In this document: piece by piece, positions 16,832 through 25,441 of the stretch
Layout of the letters: every line of letters starts with the position of its first letter
Position numbering within the stretch: the stretch's first letter is position 1
Origin: CAG-411 sp050875145
GTDB taxonomy: Bacteria; Bacillota; Clostridia; Lachnospirales; Lachnospiraceae
NCBI GenBank assembly: GCA_050875145.1
Contig: JBNMLH010000004.1
Coordinates: forward strand, 1-64,000
Reading direction: 5' to 3'
DNA: 64,000 bases
The notes under the pieces: model-generated
Seen by the model: only the letters and a program-made list of their open reading frames with translations
Databases searched by the model: none
What the model was told of the DNA's origin: nothing
Position numbers and translations under genes: made by a program

Positions 16832-18094
16832 ATGAGTAGGGAAGAAAAGAAGGGAAATACCCAGACGAAGAAAATGACTTCTATTGTACGAAAATTACAA
16901 TGGCATATGGTTCGAAAAGCTTTTTTTCAGTATATAAAAATGGATGTATTAATCTGTATTTTGTTTGCTGCTGGCTGGTTATTAGATCGGGAATTTGTTC
17001 AAGTGGGGACGATTTCCATTTATAATAGCCGAAAAATCATTCATTTAGAAAATATTCGCAAATGGTGTTACCTTGTACAAAATAAGCAGGGAGAAAAACT
17101 GCTGGAGCTACCTTTGTATAACGTGTTATGTGTACTGGGAATTTGTATGGGGATTCTTTTTATTTTTCAGTTGGTAGCATTGGTTACATTATTTGTGAAA
17201 GAAGAATGGAAAATCCGAGGTATGCTTCATCCTATTAACGAAATTGCTTTAAAGGCGGATGAATTGAGTCGTAAGGAATTCACTGGTGAAAAATATCATG
17301 TGATAGAAGATGCAATTTCAAAATTGCAACCGGAGGAGGAGATTTCTTTTGGTGATAAGGATTTACAGGGAATTGAGGCGGCTATGAATAATTTGTTATA
17401 TCGAATGCGTGAAGTAAATAAACAACAAGCCCGCTTTGTAAATGATGCTTCACATGAACTTCGTACGCCGATTGCAGTAATTGAAGGATATGTAAATATG
17501 TTAGCCAGATGGGGGGCAGAGGATGAGAAAGTATTGGAGGAGTCTATTGCTGCCTTGCAAAGAGAATCTGGTCACATGAAACATTTAGTAGAGCAACTTT
17601 TGTTTTTAGCACGAGGGGACAGTGGAAAAACACAGTTAGAATTAAAGGAGATTTCCTTAAAGGAATGTATGCAGGAAGTGTATGAAGAATCACTTTTGAT
17701 TGATGAAAAACATGTATATCGTTTTCGGGCAGAAGAAAATCCAATCATGGTTATGGCGGATAGTGGATTGTTAAAACAGGCTGTTCGTATTCTGGTAGAT
17801 AATGCGGCAAAGTATACGAAAGAGCAGGAAGAAATTATATTATCGGTAGGTATGACAGAACAAGGAGAGGCATATCTGCAAGTGCAGGATAGTGGAATTG
17901 GAATGGAAATGGAAGATTTAAAGCATATGTTTGAAAGGTTTTATCGTGCGGATGATGCCAGAAAATATAAAGGAACCGGTTTGGGCTTGTCAATTGCCAA
18001 ATGGATTGTAGAAAAACATGGAGGGCATTTTGAAGTGTTATCCCGAACAGAGTTGGGAAGCCGAATCCGTATTTGCGTTCCATTGCAAAAATAA
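16832..18094 (+). CDS. Sensor histidine kinase of the 16110 system
   Basis: The 420-residue kinase has two membrane segments (about 35-52 and 93-115) with a short extracellular loop of about 40 residues. A cytoplasmic linker and a HisKA domain follow, with His208 in DASHELRTPIAV. The HATPase domain has an N box (LVDNAAKYT), G1 (VQDSGIGM), F box (FERFYRADD) and G2 (GTGLGLSIAKWIVEKHGG). All catalytic boxes are intact. It resembles the ArlS/CssS-type EnvZ-class kinases. The small sensor loop suggests sensing at or within the membrane. GAGAGGAG lies upstream of the ATG. Confidence 0.92.
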   Translation: MSREEKKGNTQTKKMTSIVRKLQWHMVRKAFFQYIKMDVLICILFAAGWLLDREFVQVGTISIYNSRKIIHLENIRKWCYLVQNKQGEKLLELPLYNVLCVLGICMGILFIFQLVALVTLFVKEEWKIRGMLHPINEIALKADELSRKEFTGEKYHVIEDAISKLQPEEEISFGDKDLQGIEAAMNNLLYRMREVNKQQARFVNDASHELRTPIAVIEGYVNMLARWGAEDEKVLEESIAALQRESGHMKHLVEQLLFLARGDSGKTQLELKEISLKECMQEVYEESLLIDEKHVYRFRAEENPIMVMADSGLLKQAVRILVDNAAKYTKEQEEIILSVGMTEQGEAYLQVQDSGIGMEMEDLKHMFERFYRADDARKYKGTGLGLSIAKWIVEKHGGHFEVLSRTELGSRIRICVPLQK

Positions 18095-18104
18095 AAAAGT
18101 ATTT

Positions 18105-18176
18105 GTAACTCTTTAGTCAGGTTATATATTTTGGTATTCTATGAATGATACCTTTTGAACAGATGCAAGTTTTTTA
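18105..18176 (+). repeat. Dispersed stem-loop element, copy A
   Basis: GTAAC (18105) is followed 23 bases later by the hairpin GGTATTCTATGAATGATACC (18133-18152). Copy B at 33284 has the same spacing and the same loop, but the stem reads GGCAT/ATGCC, a compensatory change. Confidence 0.65.
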
Positions 18177-18380
18177 ATAAATATAAAGAAAGGAAAGAGA
18201 AAAAAGATGTTGTAGCAGATTAGTGGTGGATGTGCTATGATAGATATAAGATATTAAAAGTTTGTAAATGCTTATATTAAATTAAGAAAGGATTGTTTGG
18301 TAGATACCTATAGTACAAATATACATAAGAAAGGTATCTGCTGTTAGAAAACAAAAGTTTTTCTAACTGGGGGTATTAAT

Positions 18381-19484
18381 ATGGAAGAAATAATTTCAAA
18401 GAAAATATATTTAGTAGATAGTGAAAATGTGGGAGATTTATGGGTAACACATGTCTTGGCATTGGCAAAACCAGAAGATGAAATTATAGTATTTTATACA
18501 CAGAAATCACCACATATGGGATATGATACGATTCGTAAACTTCTTGCAGATGGAAGAGAAGTAGATTTTGTGAAATGTGTGGAGGGAAAGAATGCATTGG
18601 ATTTCCAGCTTGTGACTGAACTTGGATATCGCATTGGATGCGAAAAAGAAGAAACAGAGTATATTATGGTTACCAATGATACTGGTTTTGATGCGGTTGT
18701 GCAATATTGGAAAAATAAAAAGAAACCAGTAAGGAGATATAATGCACGTTATTGTCAGAATTTGTACAATCAAAAGTGTGTAGAACATGAGAAACAGAGA
18801 ATTGGAATAGAAGAACAGCAGGCAGAAGCACCATGCGAACAGTTTGAGGAAAAAAGCAATGAAAGTTCTGTTGTGGAGAATGCTAAGGAGATTTTATCAG
18901 AAGCAGAATTTATGAATCCTTACGAAGGAGCAATTGATAGCGAAGAAGAGAAGATGACTTCCTTGAAAGAGGACAACGTAATAAAACCAGAAAGAAAAAG
19001 AAAAGTAACCAATACAAAAACTGGTAAAAAGGAAAATAAAAGAGAGAGCAAAAATAAAAAAGAAATATCTGCAAGTAAGGTATTAGTGGAAAGAATTGAC
19101 GGGGAGGATGAGTTATTGAAAGAATTGGTGTCCTGCCTAGGAGTGAATAATAGCGGAGAGATACATAATGCGCTTACTATGCTATTGGGAAATGATGGTA
19201 AGGCGGTTTATCAGCAAGTGAAGGGAAATTTAAAAGATTTCTGTACAGAAAAGCAATTGAAAATACAGGAAAAATTCAACATATATTGTCAGTTAGTATT
19301 TGAACATAGTGAACAAAAGGAACAATATCCACAAAATTTCTCTAATTTTGTATATAAAGCAAAAGATAAAAGAAAAAATTTAAATTCTTTTCGCTCTGCA
19401 TTGCAAAAGGAATATGGAAAAGAAAAAGGTATGCAGTATTATTCTATCATCAAGCCGCATGTTAAAATATTAAATAAAATGTAG
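18381..19484 (+). CDS. PIN/NYN-like nuclease domain protein
   Basis: The first 125 residues have the acidic pattern of a PIN/NYN-type RNase: VDSENV (Asp13, Glu15), KNALDFQLVTELGY (Asp74) and VTNDTGFD (Asp100, Asp104). The middle (about 140-240) is a charged, low-complexity Lys/Glu linker. The C-terminal 120 residues are helical and unassigned, with a VSCLGVNNSGEIHNAL segment. The probable activity is metal-dependent cleavage of RNA in the cytoplasm, by analogy with the PIN_7-like family. GGGGG lies 7 bp before the ATG. It is flanked by a two-component operon and a GNAT gene and is not in an obvious toxin-antitoxin pair. Confidence 0.65.
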   Translation: MEEIISKKIYLVDSENVGDLWVTHVLALAKPEDEIIVFYTQKSPHMGYDTIRKLLADGREVDFVKCVEGKNALDFQLVTELGYRIGCEKEETEYIMVTNDTGFDAVVQYWKNKKKPVRRYNARYCQNLYNQKCVEHEKQRIGIEEQQAEAPCEQFEEKSNESSVVENAKEILSEAEFMNPYEGAIDSEEEKMTSLKEDNVIKPERKRKVTNTKTGKKENKRESKNKKEISASKVLVERIDGEDELLKELVSCLGVNNSGEIHNALTMLLGNDGKAVYQQVKGNLKDFCTEKQLKIQEKFNIYCQLVFEHSEQKEQYPQNFSNFVYKAKDKRKNLNSFRSALQKEYGKEKGMQYYSIIKPHVKILNKM

Positions 19485-19571
19485 CTGGTTCTATAGCTAG
19501 GGCGGAATATGAAATAGTTTTTGGAATACACTATAAATACGTTAGATAGAAATTAAGAAAAGAGGATGGCT

Positions 19572-20063
19572 ATGGAAATTACGATTCGATCTTTTAAAAC
19601 AAATGATATAGAAGAAGTGATAGACATATGGAATGAGGTAGTAGAAGAAGGGGAAGCGTTTCCACAGAAAAATTCATTGCTTGCTTTAGAAGGGCTTGAA
19701 TTTTTTCAGTCACAATCCTTTACTGGAGTTGGTGTGGATGAAAAAGGACAGATTGTAGGGCTTTATATTCTGCATCCTAATAATGTGGGCAGATGTGGAC
19801 ATATCTGTAATACAAGTTATGCGATTCGTAGCGATATGCGTGGAAAAAAGATAGGAGAGGCTTTGGTCAGACATAGTATGAGCAAAGCAAAAGAACTGGG
19901 ATTTCGTATTTTACAATTTAATGCAGTAGTAAGCAGTAATCAGGCAGCGTTGCATTTATACGAAAAACTTGGTTTTACAAAATTGGGTGTTATTCCGGGC
20001 GGTTTTTGTAAGGATGATGGTTCTTACGAAGATATTATACCACATTATTATTTATTGTATTGA
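19572..20063 (+). CDS. GNAT-family N-acetyltransferase
   Basis: This 163-residue single-domain acetyltransferase has a family-typical acetyl-CoA region at about 82-105 (SYAIRSDMRGKKIGEALVRH) and the C-terminal SNQAALHLYEKLGF motif seen in RimI/PAT-like enzymes. The substrate is not predictable. Start ATG 19572 is chosen because AGAGG ends 6 bp before it, while the alternative ATG at 19566 touches that site. It is preceded by the PIN-like gene at a distance of 87 bp and ends before a bidirectional terminator. Confidence 0.87.
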   Translation: MEITIRSFKTNDIEEVIDIWNEVVEEGEAFPQKNSLLALEGLEFFQSQSFTGVGVDEKGQIVGLYILHPNNVGRCGHICNTSYAIRSDMRGKKIGEALVRHSMSKAKELGFRILQFNAVVSSNQAALHLYEKLGFTKLGVIPGGFCKDDGSYEDIIPHYYLLY

Positions 20064-20082
20064 AAATAGAAAAATTTTTAAA

Positions 20083-20128
20083 GGGATATAGAATTTAATC
20101 GTATCATAATTCTATATCCCGTATTTTT
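20083..20128. terminator. Bidirectional terminator
   Basis: GGGATATAGAATT (20083-20095) pairs perfectly with AATTCTATATCCC (20108-20120), with T runs on both sides. It lies between convergent genes. Confidence 0.85.
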
Positions 20129-20161
20129 ATTTGATAGCTTATTTTAAAGATAGTAGTAGTT

Positions 20162-21823
20162 TTATTTGAGCATTTCTAATACTTGTTCCATATTTTTTTT
20201 ACCGAAGGAGACTTGTGTATCGTTTATCACCAGACAGGGTACACTCATTACATTATATTTTTCCCTAAGTGCGGGAAATTGTAATACATCGTAAACTTCA
20301 GCGGTTACAAGCGGATTTTTTGCTGCAATATGCTGTGCCGCTATTACTAATTCCGGACACATAGAGCAGGAGAGCGTTACTAAAATTTGTAGCTTTTTTG
20401 GTTTTGAAATAGCGTGAATTTGTTTTAGGAGAGTTTCATCAATTGTCTGTCCGGGGCCAGCTACGTTGTAAAGTCCGAGAATAAAGGATGAAAATTCGTG
20501 GCCACCAGGTACGCCGTGAAAAGCAATGCCAGAATCGGTACCATCTTCTCTTAAAATGCGAACGCAAGGTGGCTCAGTTGTATTTGTGGTAGCATTCGAT
20601 ATGGTTATTTTTAGTTTGTCCGTACAATCTGCCATGGCAGTAATATATTGTTGCAATTCTTTGGAAGATGGTTTGTCATCCAGATGCAGTTCCAGCAATA
20701 AAGTTTGTTCCATTTTAGTAAATACAGAATCTAATTGTGCCAGAACATCTTCAGAAAAAATAGAAGAATTTTTCTGTATTGTTTCGGATTGATTAGAAGA
20801 TACGTTTGAAGGCATTTTCTTATCTTTTTTTGCATTCTGTTCTTCTGAGTTTGGTTTTAAACCAGTTTTCTTTGTCATTTCTGTCGCATATTTTTCCAAT
20901 TCTGTGGCAGCAGTCGCACCATCCCCAACAGCAGTAATTACTTGTCGCAGACTTTTTTGACACACATCTCCAGCCGCATAAACTCCGGGTAAACTTGTCT
21001 GTTGGGAGCGGTCTGTCAAAATGTATCCTTTTTCGTCTAAATCAATTTCTTCAGAGAATAATTCTGTTGCAGGAGCATAGCCAACGAAAACAAAAACACC
21101 AAAGAAATTTTCTGCATCCGTTTCGCGTTTCGTAACTTCACCAGTTTTAGTATTATGATATTGGATGGTTTGTAGGACAGAGTCTCCATCTACGAAATCT
21201 ACAACCGTATTGGTTAATACGGTGATTTTGGGATGATTTCTAGCGGTATCTGCGGTGGATTTTGCACAGCTAAAATCTTCTCCTCGAATCAGTATTGTAA
21301 CATGGCTGGCATATTTGGTAAGAAATACGCTTTCTTCTGCCGCTGCAAATCCACCACCAATTACAAATAGTTCCTTTCCTGTAAAAAATTCACCATCGCA
21401 GGTGGCACAGTAAGCAACTCCGTGTCCACGCCAGTCTTTCTCCCCTTTAAATCCAACCATGCGTGGGTGAGCACCTGTGGCTAGCAGAACACCGAAACAG
21501 GTGTAATCTCCTTGGGTGGTGGTGATTGTTTTTATTTCTTTTTTCAGATTTAAGGCGGTAACTTCTGCTAACAGAAATGCAGCACCAAATTTTTGGGCTT
21601 GCAGTCGCATGGTTTCTGTCAGGGTTTTACCGTCTGTTAAAGCAATTCCCGGATAATTAACCACTTCTGAGGTAATGGTAATCTGTCCACCGAATTGTTC
21701 TTTTTCGATTACAAGAACACGATAGCAGGCGCGGGCTAAGTAGATGGCAGCAGAAAGTCCTGCTGGACCGCCACCCACGATTACTACATCGTAAAAGCGT
21801 TCCTGTTTATTTGACGCCCCCAT
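20162..21823 (-). CDS. AhpF-like flavoprotein reductase with permuted domain order
   Basis: The 553-residue protein starts with a thioredoxin-reductase module (about 1-310): FAD motif VGGGPAGLSAA, redox CATC, NADPH motif GGGFAAAEE and C-terminal FAD motif GVYAAGDVC. After a Ser/Lys/Gln-rich linker come two thioredoxin folds. The second carries CSMC in VTLSCSMCPE and a cis-Pro SVPCLV. In enterobacterial AhpF this double thioredoxin domain is at the N terminus, so the order is reversed here. The probable role is to pass electrons from NAD(P)H to AhpC, whose gene is upstream and overlaps by 1 bp (TAATG). Confidence 0.88.
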   Translation of the reverse strand: MGASNKQERFYDVVIVGGGPAGLSAAIYLARACYRVLVIEKEQFGGQITITSEVVNYPGIALTDGKTLTETMRLQAQKFGAAFLLAEVTALNLKKEIKTITTTQGDYTCFGVLLATGAHPRMVGFKGEKDWRGHGVAYCATCDGEFFTGKELFVIGGGFAAAEESVFLTKYASHVTILIRGEDFSCAKSTADTARNHPKITVLTNTVVDFVDGDSVLQTIQYHNTKTGEVTKRETDAENFFGVFVFVGYAPATELFSEEIDLDEKGYILTDRSQQTSLPGVYAAGDVCQKSLRQVITAVGDGATAATELEKYATEMTKKTGLKPNSEEQNAKKDKKMPSNVSSNQSETIQKNSSIFSEDVLAQLDSVFTKMEQTLLLELHLDDKPSSKELQQYITAMADCTDKLKITISNATTNTTEPPCVRILREDGTDSGIAFHGVPGGHEFSSFILGLYNVAGPGQTIDETLLKQIHAISKPKKLQILVTLSCSMCPELVIAAQHIAAKNPLVTAEVYDVLQFPALREKYNVMSVPCLVINDTQVSFGKKNMEQVLEMLK

Positions 21824-22386
21824 TATAATACTCCTACCAGATTAAGACTTGGTTTTAGGGTTTCGGCACCAGGCTGCCATTTTGCAGGGCAAACTTCGTC
21901 ACCATGTTCAGCAACGAATTGACTTGCTTGTAAGCGGCGGAACAGTTCATCTGCATTACGTCCAATGTTTCCAGCATTTACTTCGTAGGCAACGATTTTA
22001 CCCTCTGGATTTACGATAAAACTTCCCCGTTCAGCAAGACCATCTTCTTCAATTAGCACTTCAAAATCATAACATAGTGTATGTGTAGGATCGGCTAACA
22101 TAGGATAGGTGATTTTTCTGATACGTTCAGAAGAATCGTGCCATGCTTTATGTGTAAAATGAGTATCTGTAGATACCGAATATACTTCACATCCAGCCTT
22201 TTTAAAATCCTCATATTTATTTTGTAAGTCTTCTAATTCTGTCGGGCAAACAAATGTAAAGTCTGCGGGATAAAAGAAAAATACACTCCACTGTCCTAAA
22301 ACATCAGCCTTGGTTATGGTTTTGAATGCATTATTCTGGTATGCCTGTACACAAAATTCGTTTATTTCTTTGTTAATCATTGACAT
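21823..22386 (-). CDS. ahpC: Peroxiredoxin AhpC
   Basis: The 187-residue product has the full AhpC/typical 2-Cys peroxiredoxin pattern: peroxidatic Cys in DFTFVCPTE, VYSVSTDTHFTHKAWH, the active-site Arg region, and the resolving Cys in GDEVCPAKW. It reduces hydrogen peroxide and organic hydroperoxides in the cytoplasm. AAGGAGG lies 7 bp before the ATG. The reductase gene follows with a 1-bp overlap, so the pair forms a complete peroxidase system. A minus-strand promoter at 22401-22429 is likely. No clear PerR box was seen. Confidence 0.95.
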   Translation of the reverse strand: MSMINKEINEFCVQAYQNNAFKTITKADVLGQWSVFFFYPADFTFVCPTELEDLQNKYEDFKKAGCEVYSVSTDTHFTHKAWHDSSERIRKITYPMLADPTHTLCYDFEVLIEEDGLAERGSFIVNPEGKIVAYEVNAGNIGRNADELFRRLQASQFVAEHGDEVCPAKWQPGAETLKPSLNLVGVL

Positions 22387-22400
22387 AATGATACCTCCTT

Positions 22401-22429
22401 AAAATATAGTTTTAACTGGAAAGATGCAA
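22401..22429 (-). promoter_or_regulatory. Probable promoter of the ahpC operon
   Basis: On the minus strand TTGCAT (22424-22429) is 17 bp from TATTTT (22401-22406). Confidence 0.45.
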
Positions 22430-22560
22430 ATCACCTGATCCGAATACCTATATTGTTTGCAAAATATCGCTTTTTATTTATGAAAACAGAGAATGAGAAT
22501 AAAAATAATGTTTTAAAAAAATACTTTACGAATGGTTTAGACTGTTTTATTTATCCTGAT

Positions 22561-22570
22561 GTGGTATAAT
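22561..22570 (+). promoter_or_regulatory. Extended -10 promoter of the 22630 gene
   Basis: TGGTATAAT (TATAAT at 22565-22570) is an extended -10 element about 60 bp before the start codon. No strong -35 is visible. Confidence 0.5.
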
Positions 22571-22629
22571 GGGAGTATTGTACTATAAATATAAAAGTAA
22601 AAATAAAGTACCAATGAGGGAGAATGATT

Positions 22630-23919
22630 ATGTCAATCTATGAACTGTTATTATTGTTTCTGGTGTATTCTTTTGTCGGATGGATTATTGAGACAATATT
22701 TGCAACAATAAAGCAAAGACAAATAGCAAACAGAGGATTAATTAATGGTCCTTACTGTGTATTATATGGAGTAGGAGCCATAATTATTTCTGTAACATTG
22801 AGAGAATTGACAGGAATATGGCTATTTCTTTTTTCTGCAATCTATGCTTCTGTGGTTGAATGGGCAGGCGGTTGGATTATTGAGAAAATGTGCCATGAGA
22901 GATGGTGGAATTACGAAAATAAAAGGTTTAATATTGGTGGCTATGTGTGCCTTTCTACATCAACCCTTTGGGGAATATTAGGCTATCTTATTGTAAGATT
23001 TTTTAATAATTTCTTTTTTGAGTTGTATGATTTATTTCCAAGAGCCTTGACCGAGGTTTTATTATTGGTGTTACTGGGACTTCTTGTGGTAGATATGTTG
23101 TTATCTATAATAATTATCAAGATAAAACCCAGAAATATAAAGAAAATTGAAGATGCGAATAATAAATTTTCAGTAGTCAGTAGAAAGCTTGGAAATTGGA
23201 TTGCAAGACATGTAAGAAACCGTTTACATAAAGCATATCCAAAAACAGAAAAGGTAGATACAGAAAAGCGGGACCGAACAATTTTTGCATATGGTTGTAG
23301 TTTTTACAAAATTATATTATTGTTTGTAATCGGTGCATTTTTAGGGGATATTGTGGAAACCATATTTTGCAGGATTACAGTAGGCGTATGGATGAGCAGG
23401 AGTAGTGTTGTTTGGGGACAATTTAGTATAGTTTGGGGACTTGGAGTGGCAGGAGCTACCTTACTTTTGTATAAATACAGGGAAAGAAGTGATAGTTTTC
23501 TATTTGTGCTTGGAACAGCTCTTGGTGGAGCTTTTGAATACCTTTGCAGCGTCTTTACTGAAATTGTGTTTGGAAAGGTATTTTGGGATTACAGTGCGAT
23601 ACCGTTTAACCTGGGAGGAAGAATTAATCTTTTGTATTGTTTCTTTTGGGGAATAGCTGCAGTTGTATGGTTTAAAGTGCTATATAAAAATTTATCAGAT
23701 TGGATTGAAAAGATACCGGTAAAAATAGGAAAAATCATGACCTGGTTGTTAATGCTGTTTATGTGTGCCAATGTGATTGTCACTTGTCTTGCATTAATTC
23801 GATATGATGAAAGAGCAAAGAATATTGAGGCAGATACTGGATGGCAATCTTATATGGATGTACACTATAATGATGAGAAAATGAAGAGGATATATCCAAA
23901 TGCTAAAACTACAGAGTAA
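22630..23919 (+). CDS. Putative ABC-transporter-type permease, duplicated PF06541
   Basis: The 429-residue membrane protein contains two tandem copies of the PF06541 domain. Each copy has a VGWIIETIF- or LGDIVETIFC-type motif in its first helix and a GGxxEY/WxG segment (SVVEWAGGW; GGAFEYLCSV) in the middle. A basic loop of about 60 residues separates the halves. Despite the family name, no ATPase partner is nearby and transport is unproven. I use ATG 22630, 9-10 bp after GAGGG, rather than 22624. A terminator follows about 95 bp downstream. Confidence 0.8.
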   Translation: MSIYELLLLFLVYSFVGWIIETIFATIKQRQIANRGLINGPYCVLYGVGAIIISVTLRELTGIWLFLFSAIYASVVEWAGGWIIEKMCHERWWNYENKRFNIGGYVCLSTSTLWGILGYLIVRFFNNFFFELYDLFPRALTEVLLLVLLGLLVVDMLLSIIIIKIKPRNIKKIEDANNKFSVVSRKLGNWIARHVRNRLHKAYPKTEKVDTEKRDRTIFAYGCSFYKIILLFVIGAFLGDIVETIFCRITVGVWMSRSSVVWGQFSIVWGLGVAGATLLLYKYRERSDSFLFVLGTALGGAFEYLCSVFTEIVFGKVFWDYSAIPFNLGGRINLLYCFFWGIAAVVWFKVLYKNLSDWIEKIPVKIGKIMTWLLMLFMCANVIVTCLALIRYDERAKNIEADTGWQSYMDVHYNDEKMKRIYPNAKTTE

Positions 23920-24013
23920 AGATTGTATAGAACACCAATGTAGTTAATCGGTTGCGTTATGTCGATTTTTACATTATAATGGTATTAGGTGTTAAAAGAG
24001 ATGAAATATGTTT

Positions 24014-24060
24014 GCTTTGAACAGTTTCGTTTAAAAGGATACTGCTCAAAGCATTTTTTC
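24014..24060 (+). terminator. Terminator before the diguanylate cyclase gene
   Basis: GCTTTGAACAGT (24014-24025) pairs with ACTGCTCAAAGC (24041-24052), with one mismatch, and is followed by TTTTTT. Confidence 0.8.
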
Positions 24061-24100
24061 TATAGAAAATTGTGTTCTATAAAGATATGAGGTGAATGAA

Positions 24101-25249
24101 ATGCAACTTCAGCAAAAGGGCAATGAGGATAATGAAGAGTACGTAACAAATCTGAAGGCATTGCATTGTTATATGGTCACTATTATTGTAGTGATTACGG
24201 TGTGGATTTTAAATCAACTGAATATTTTTATTGTGGATAAAAGGATTGCAGAGAAAGGCGTATTTCTATCTGTCTTTTTCTTCCTTTTGTGTGTCATTTT
24301 TTGCAAAATTTTCAGTTTGAAAAAGGGATATATAAAGTATGTAATTACGGGTTTTCTGGTATTATCCGTATCTATGATGGGAACGTTTTTTACTTATCAT
24401 GCAGTACTAATTAATGTGTTTCCGATTATGTATTCTATGTTATATTCTTCAAAAAGGATGATTATTTATACTACGATTTTATCGGTGTTTAGTACCATTT
24501 TTATTGTTTTTGTAGGATACAAATATGGTATATGTGATTTGAACATGGTGTTCCTTTCCGTGACATCTAAAGATTATTATGTAAAAGGAACCGAATTAGT
24601 AAACCATGGATTTAATGATAATCCGATTGTGAATTTGACACTTTACTATGTGTTGCCACGGTGTATGATTTATGTTTCTATGATTCCTGTGTGCAATACA
24701 GTTGTCAATCGTTTGCGTGATGAAAACAGCAGGGCGAATCGCAACAAATTATTAGCAGAAATTGATACTTTGACAGGAGTATATATGCGAAGAACTGGTG
24801 AAAAGCAGATTGAAGTATATTTACAGGAAAAAGTCGGAGGCGTGTTCTGTATTGTCGATTTCGATGATTTTAAGCAAATTAATGATACATATGGACATAT
24901 TGTGGGAGATAAAGTATTAGCAAATTTAGCAGAGTGTATGAAGCAAATTGTTCAAAATAATGATGTTCTTATGCGACTTGGTGGAGATGAGTTTGGTATT
25001 TTTTTGCCGTATGTTACGAACTTAGAAGAGGCAAAAGAGAAAATTCAGAGACTTTTTAACCAGGTGCGTGACTGTCGAGTGGGAGAAAAAGAATCCATTC
25101 GTTTATCCATCAGTCTTGGTGGCATTATCGTTGATAAAGGGGTAGAGAGTAATTATGAGACACTTTATCGCAAAAGTGACAGATTGCTCTATGAAGTGAA
25201 AAAACAGGGAAAGTGTAATTGGTTAGTAGAAAAAATGACAGAAGATTAG
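24101..25249 (+). CDS. Membrane-bound diguanylate cyclase (GGDEF)
   Basis: The 382-residue protein has about six N-terminal membrane segments (roughly 20-200) and a C-terminal GGDEF domain (about 220-380). The domain includes DTLTGVYMRR, FDDFKQINDTYGH, an intact GGDEF in RLGGDEFG and the YRKSDRLLYEVKKQGK end motif. It should make cyclic di-GMP at the membrane. The position of the RxxD product-inhibition site reads QNND, so feedback inhibition through that site is not expected. ATG 24101 follows GAGGTG by 6 bp; the in-frame GTG at 24092 is inside that site. The gene is monocistronic. Confidence 0.92.
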   Translation: MQLQQKGNEDNEEYVTNLKALHCYMVTIIVVITVWILNQLNIFIVDKRIAEKGVFLSVFFFLLCVIFCKIFSLKKGYIKYVITGFLVLSVSMMGTFFTYHAVLINVFPIMYSMLYSSKRMIIYTTILSVFSTIFIVFVGYKYGICDLNMVFLSVTSKDYYVKGTELVNHGFNDNPIVNLTLYYVLPRCMIYVSMIPVCNTVVNRLRDENSRANRNKLLAEIDTLTGVYMRRTGEKQIEVYLQEKVGGVFCIVDFDDFKQINDTYGHIVGDKVLANLAECMKQIVQNNDVLMRLGGDEFGIFLPYVTNLEEAKEKIQRLFNQVRDCRVGEKESIRLSISLGGIIVDKGVESNYETLYRKSDRLLYEVKKQGKCNWLVEKMTED

Positions 25250-25253
25250 TAGT

Positions 25254-25300
25254 AAGAGAGACAAGGTAGGATGGTTGCTATGTTGTCTCTCTTTGTTTTT
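25254..25300 (+). terminator. Terminator after the diguanylate cyclase gene
   Basis: AAGAGAGACAA (25254-25264) pairs perfectly with TTGTCTCTCTT (25283-25293), followed by TTTTTTT. Confidence 0.88.
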
Positions 25301-25361
25301 TTACAAAAAAGCAACATTTGTTTTATGTTGCACGGTAAAAATAAGTGGTTTTAAAAACCGC

Positions 25362-25390
25362 TTGATAAGGTTATGCAAAATTGTTATACT
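25362..25390 (+). promoter_or_regulatory. Sigma-A promoter of the DegV gene
   Basis: TTGATA (25362-25367) is 17 bp from TATACT (25385-25390). Two small hairpins (25317-25332 and around 25344-25363) lie just upstream. Confidence 0.65.
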
Positions 25391-25441
25391 TTTAGGTAGA
25401 TAGTATGACAAAGATAGAGGGTAAGAAAGGATGGTCAGAAA

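Noticed and set aside
22387..22440. PerR box upstream of ahpC
   Set aside because: No TTATAAT-NATTATAA-like palindrome could be aligned near the predicted promoter.
23920..24100. Possible c-di-GMP riboswitch before the GGDEF gene
   Set aside because: The conserved GEMM core and tetraloop receptor are not present; the hairpin there is a terminator.
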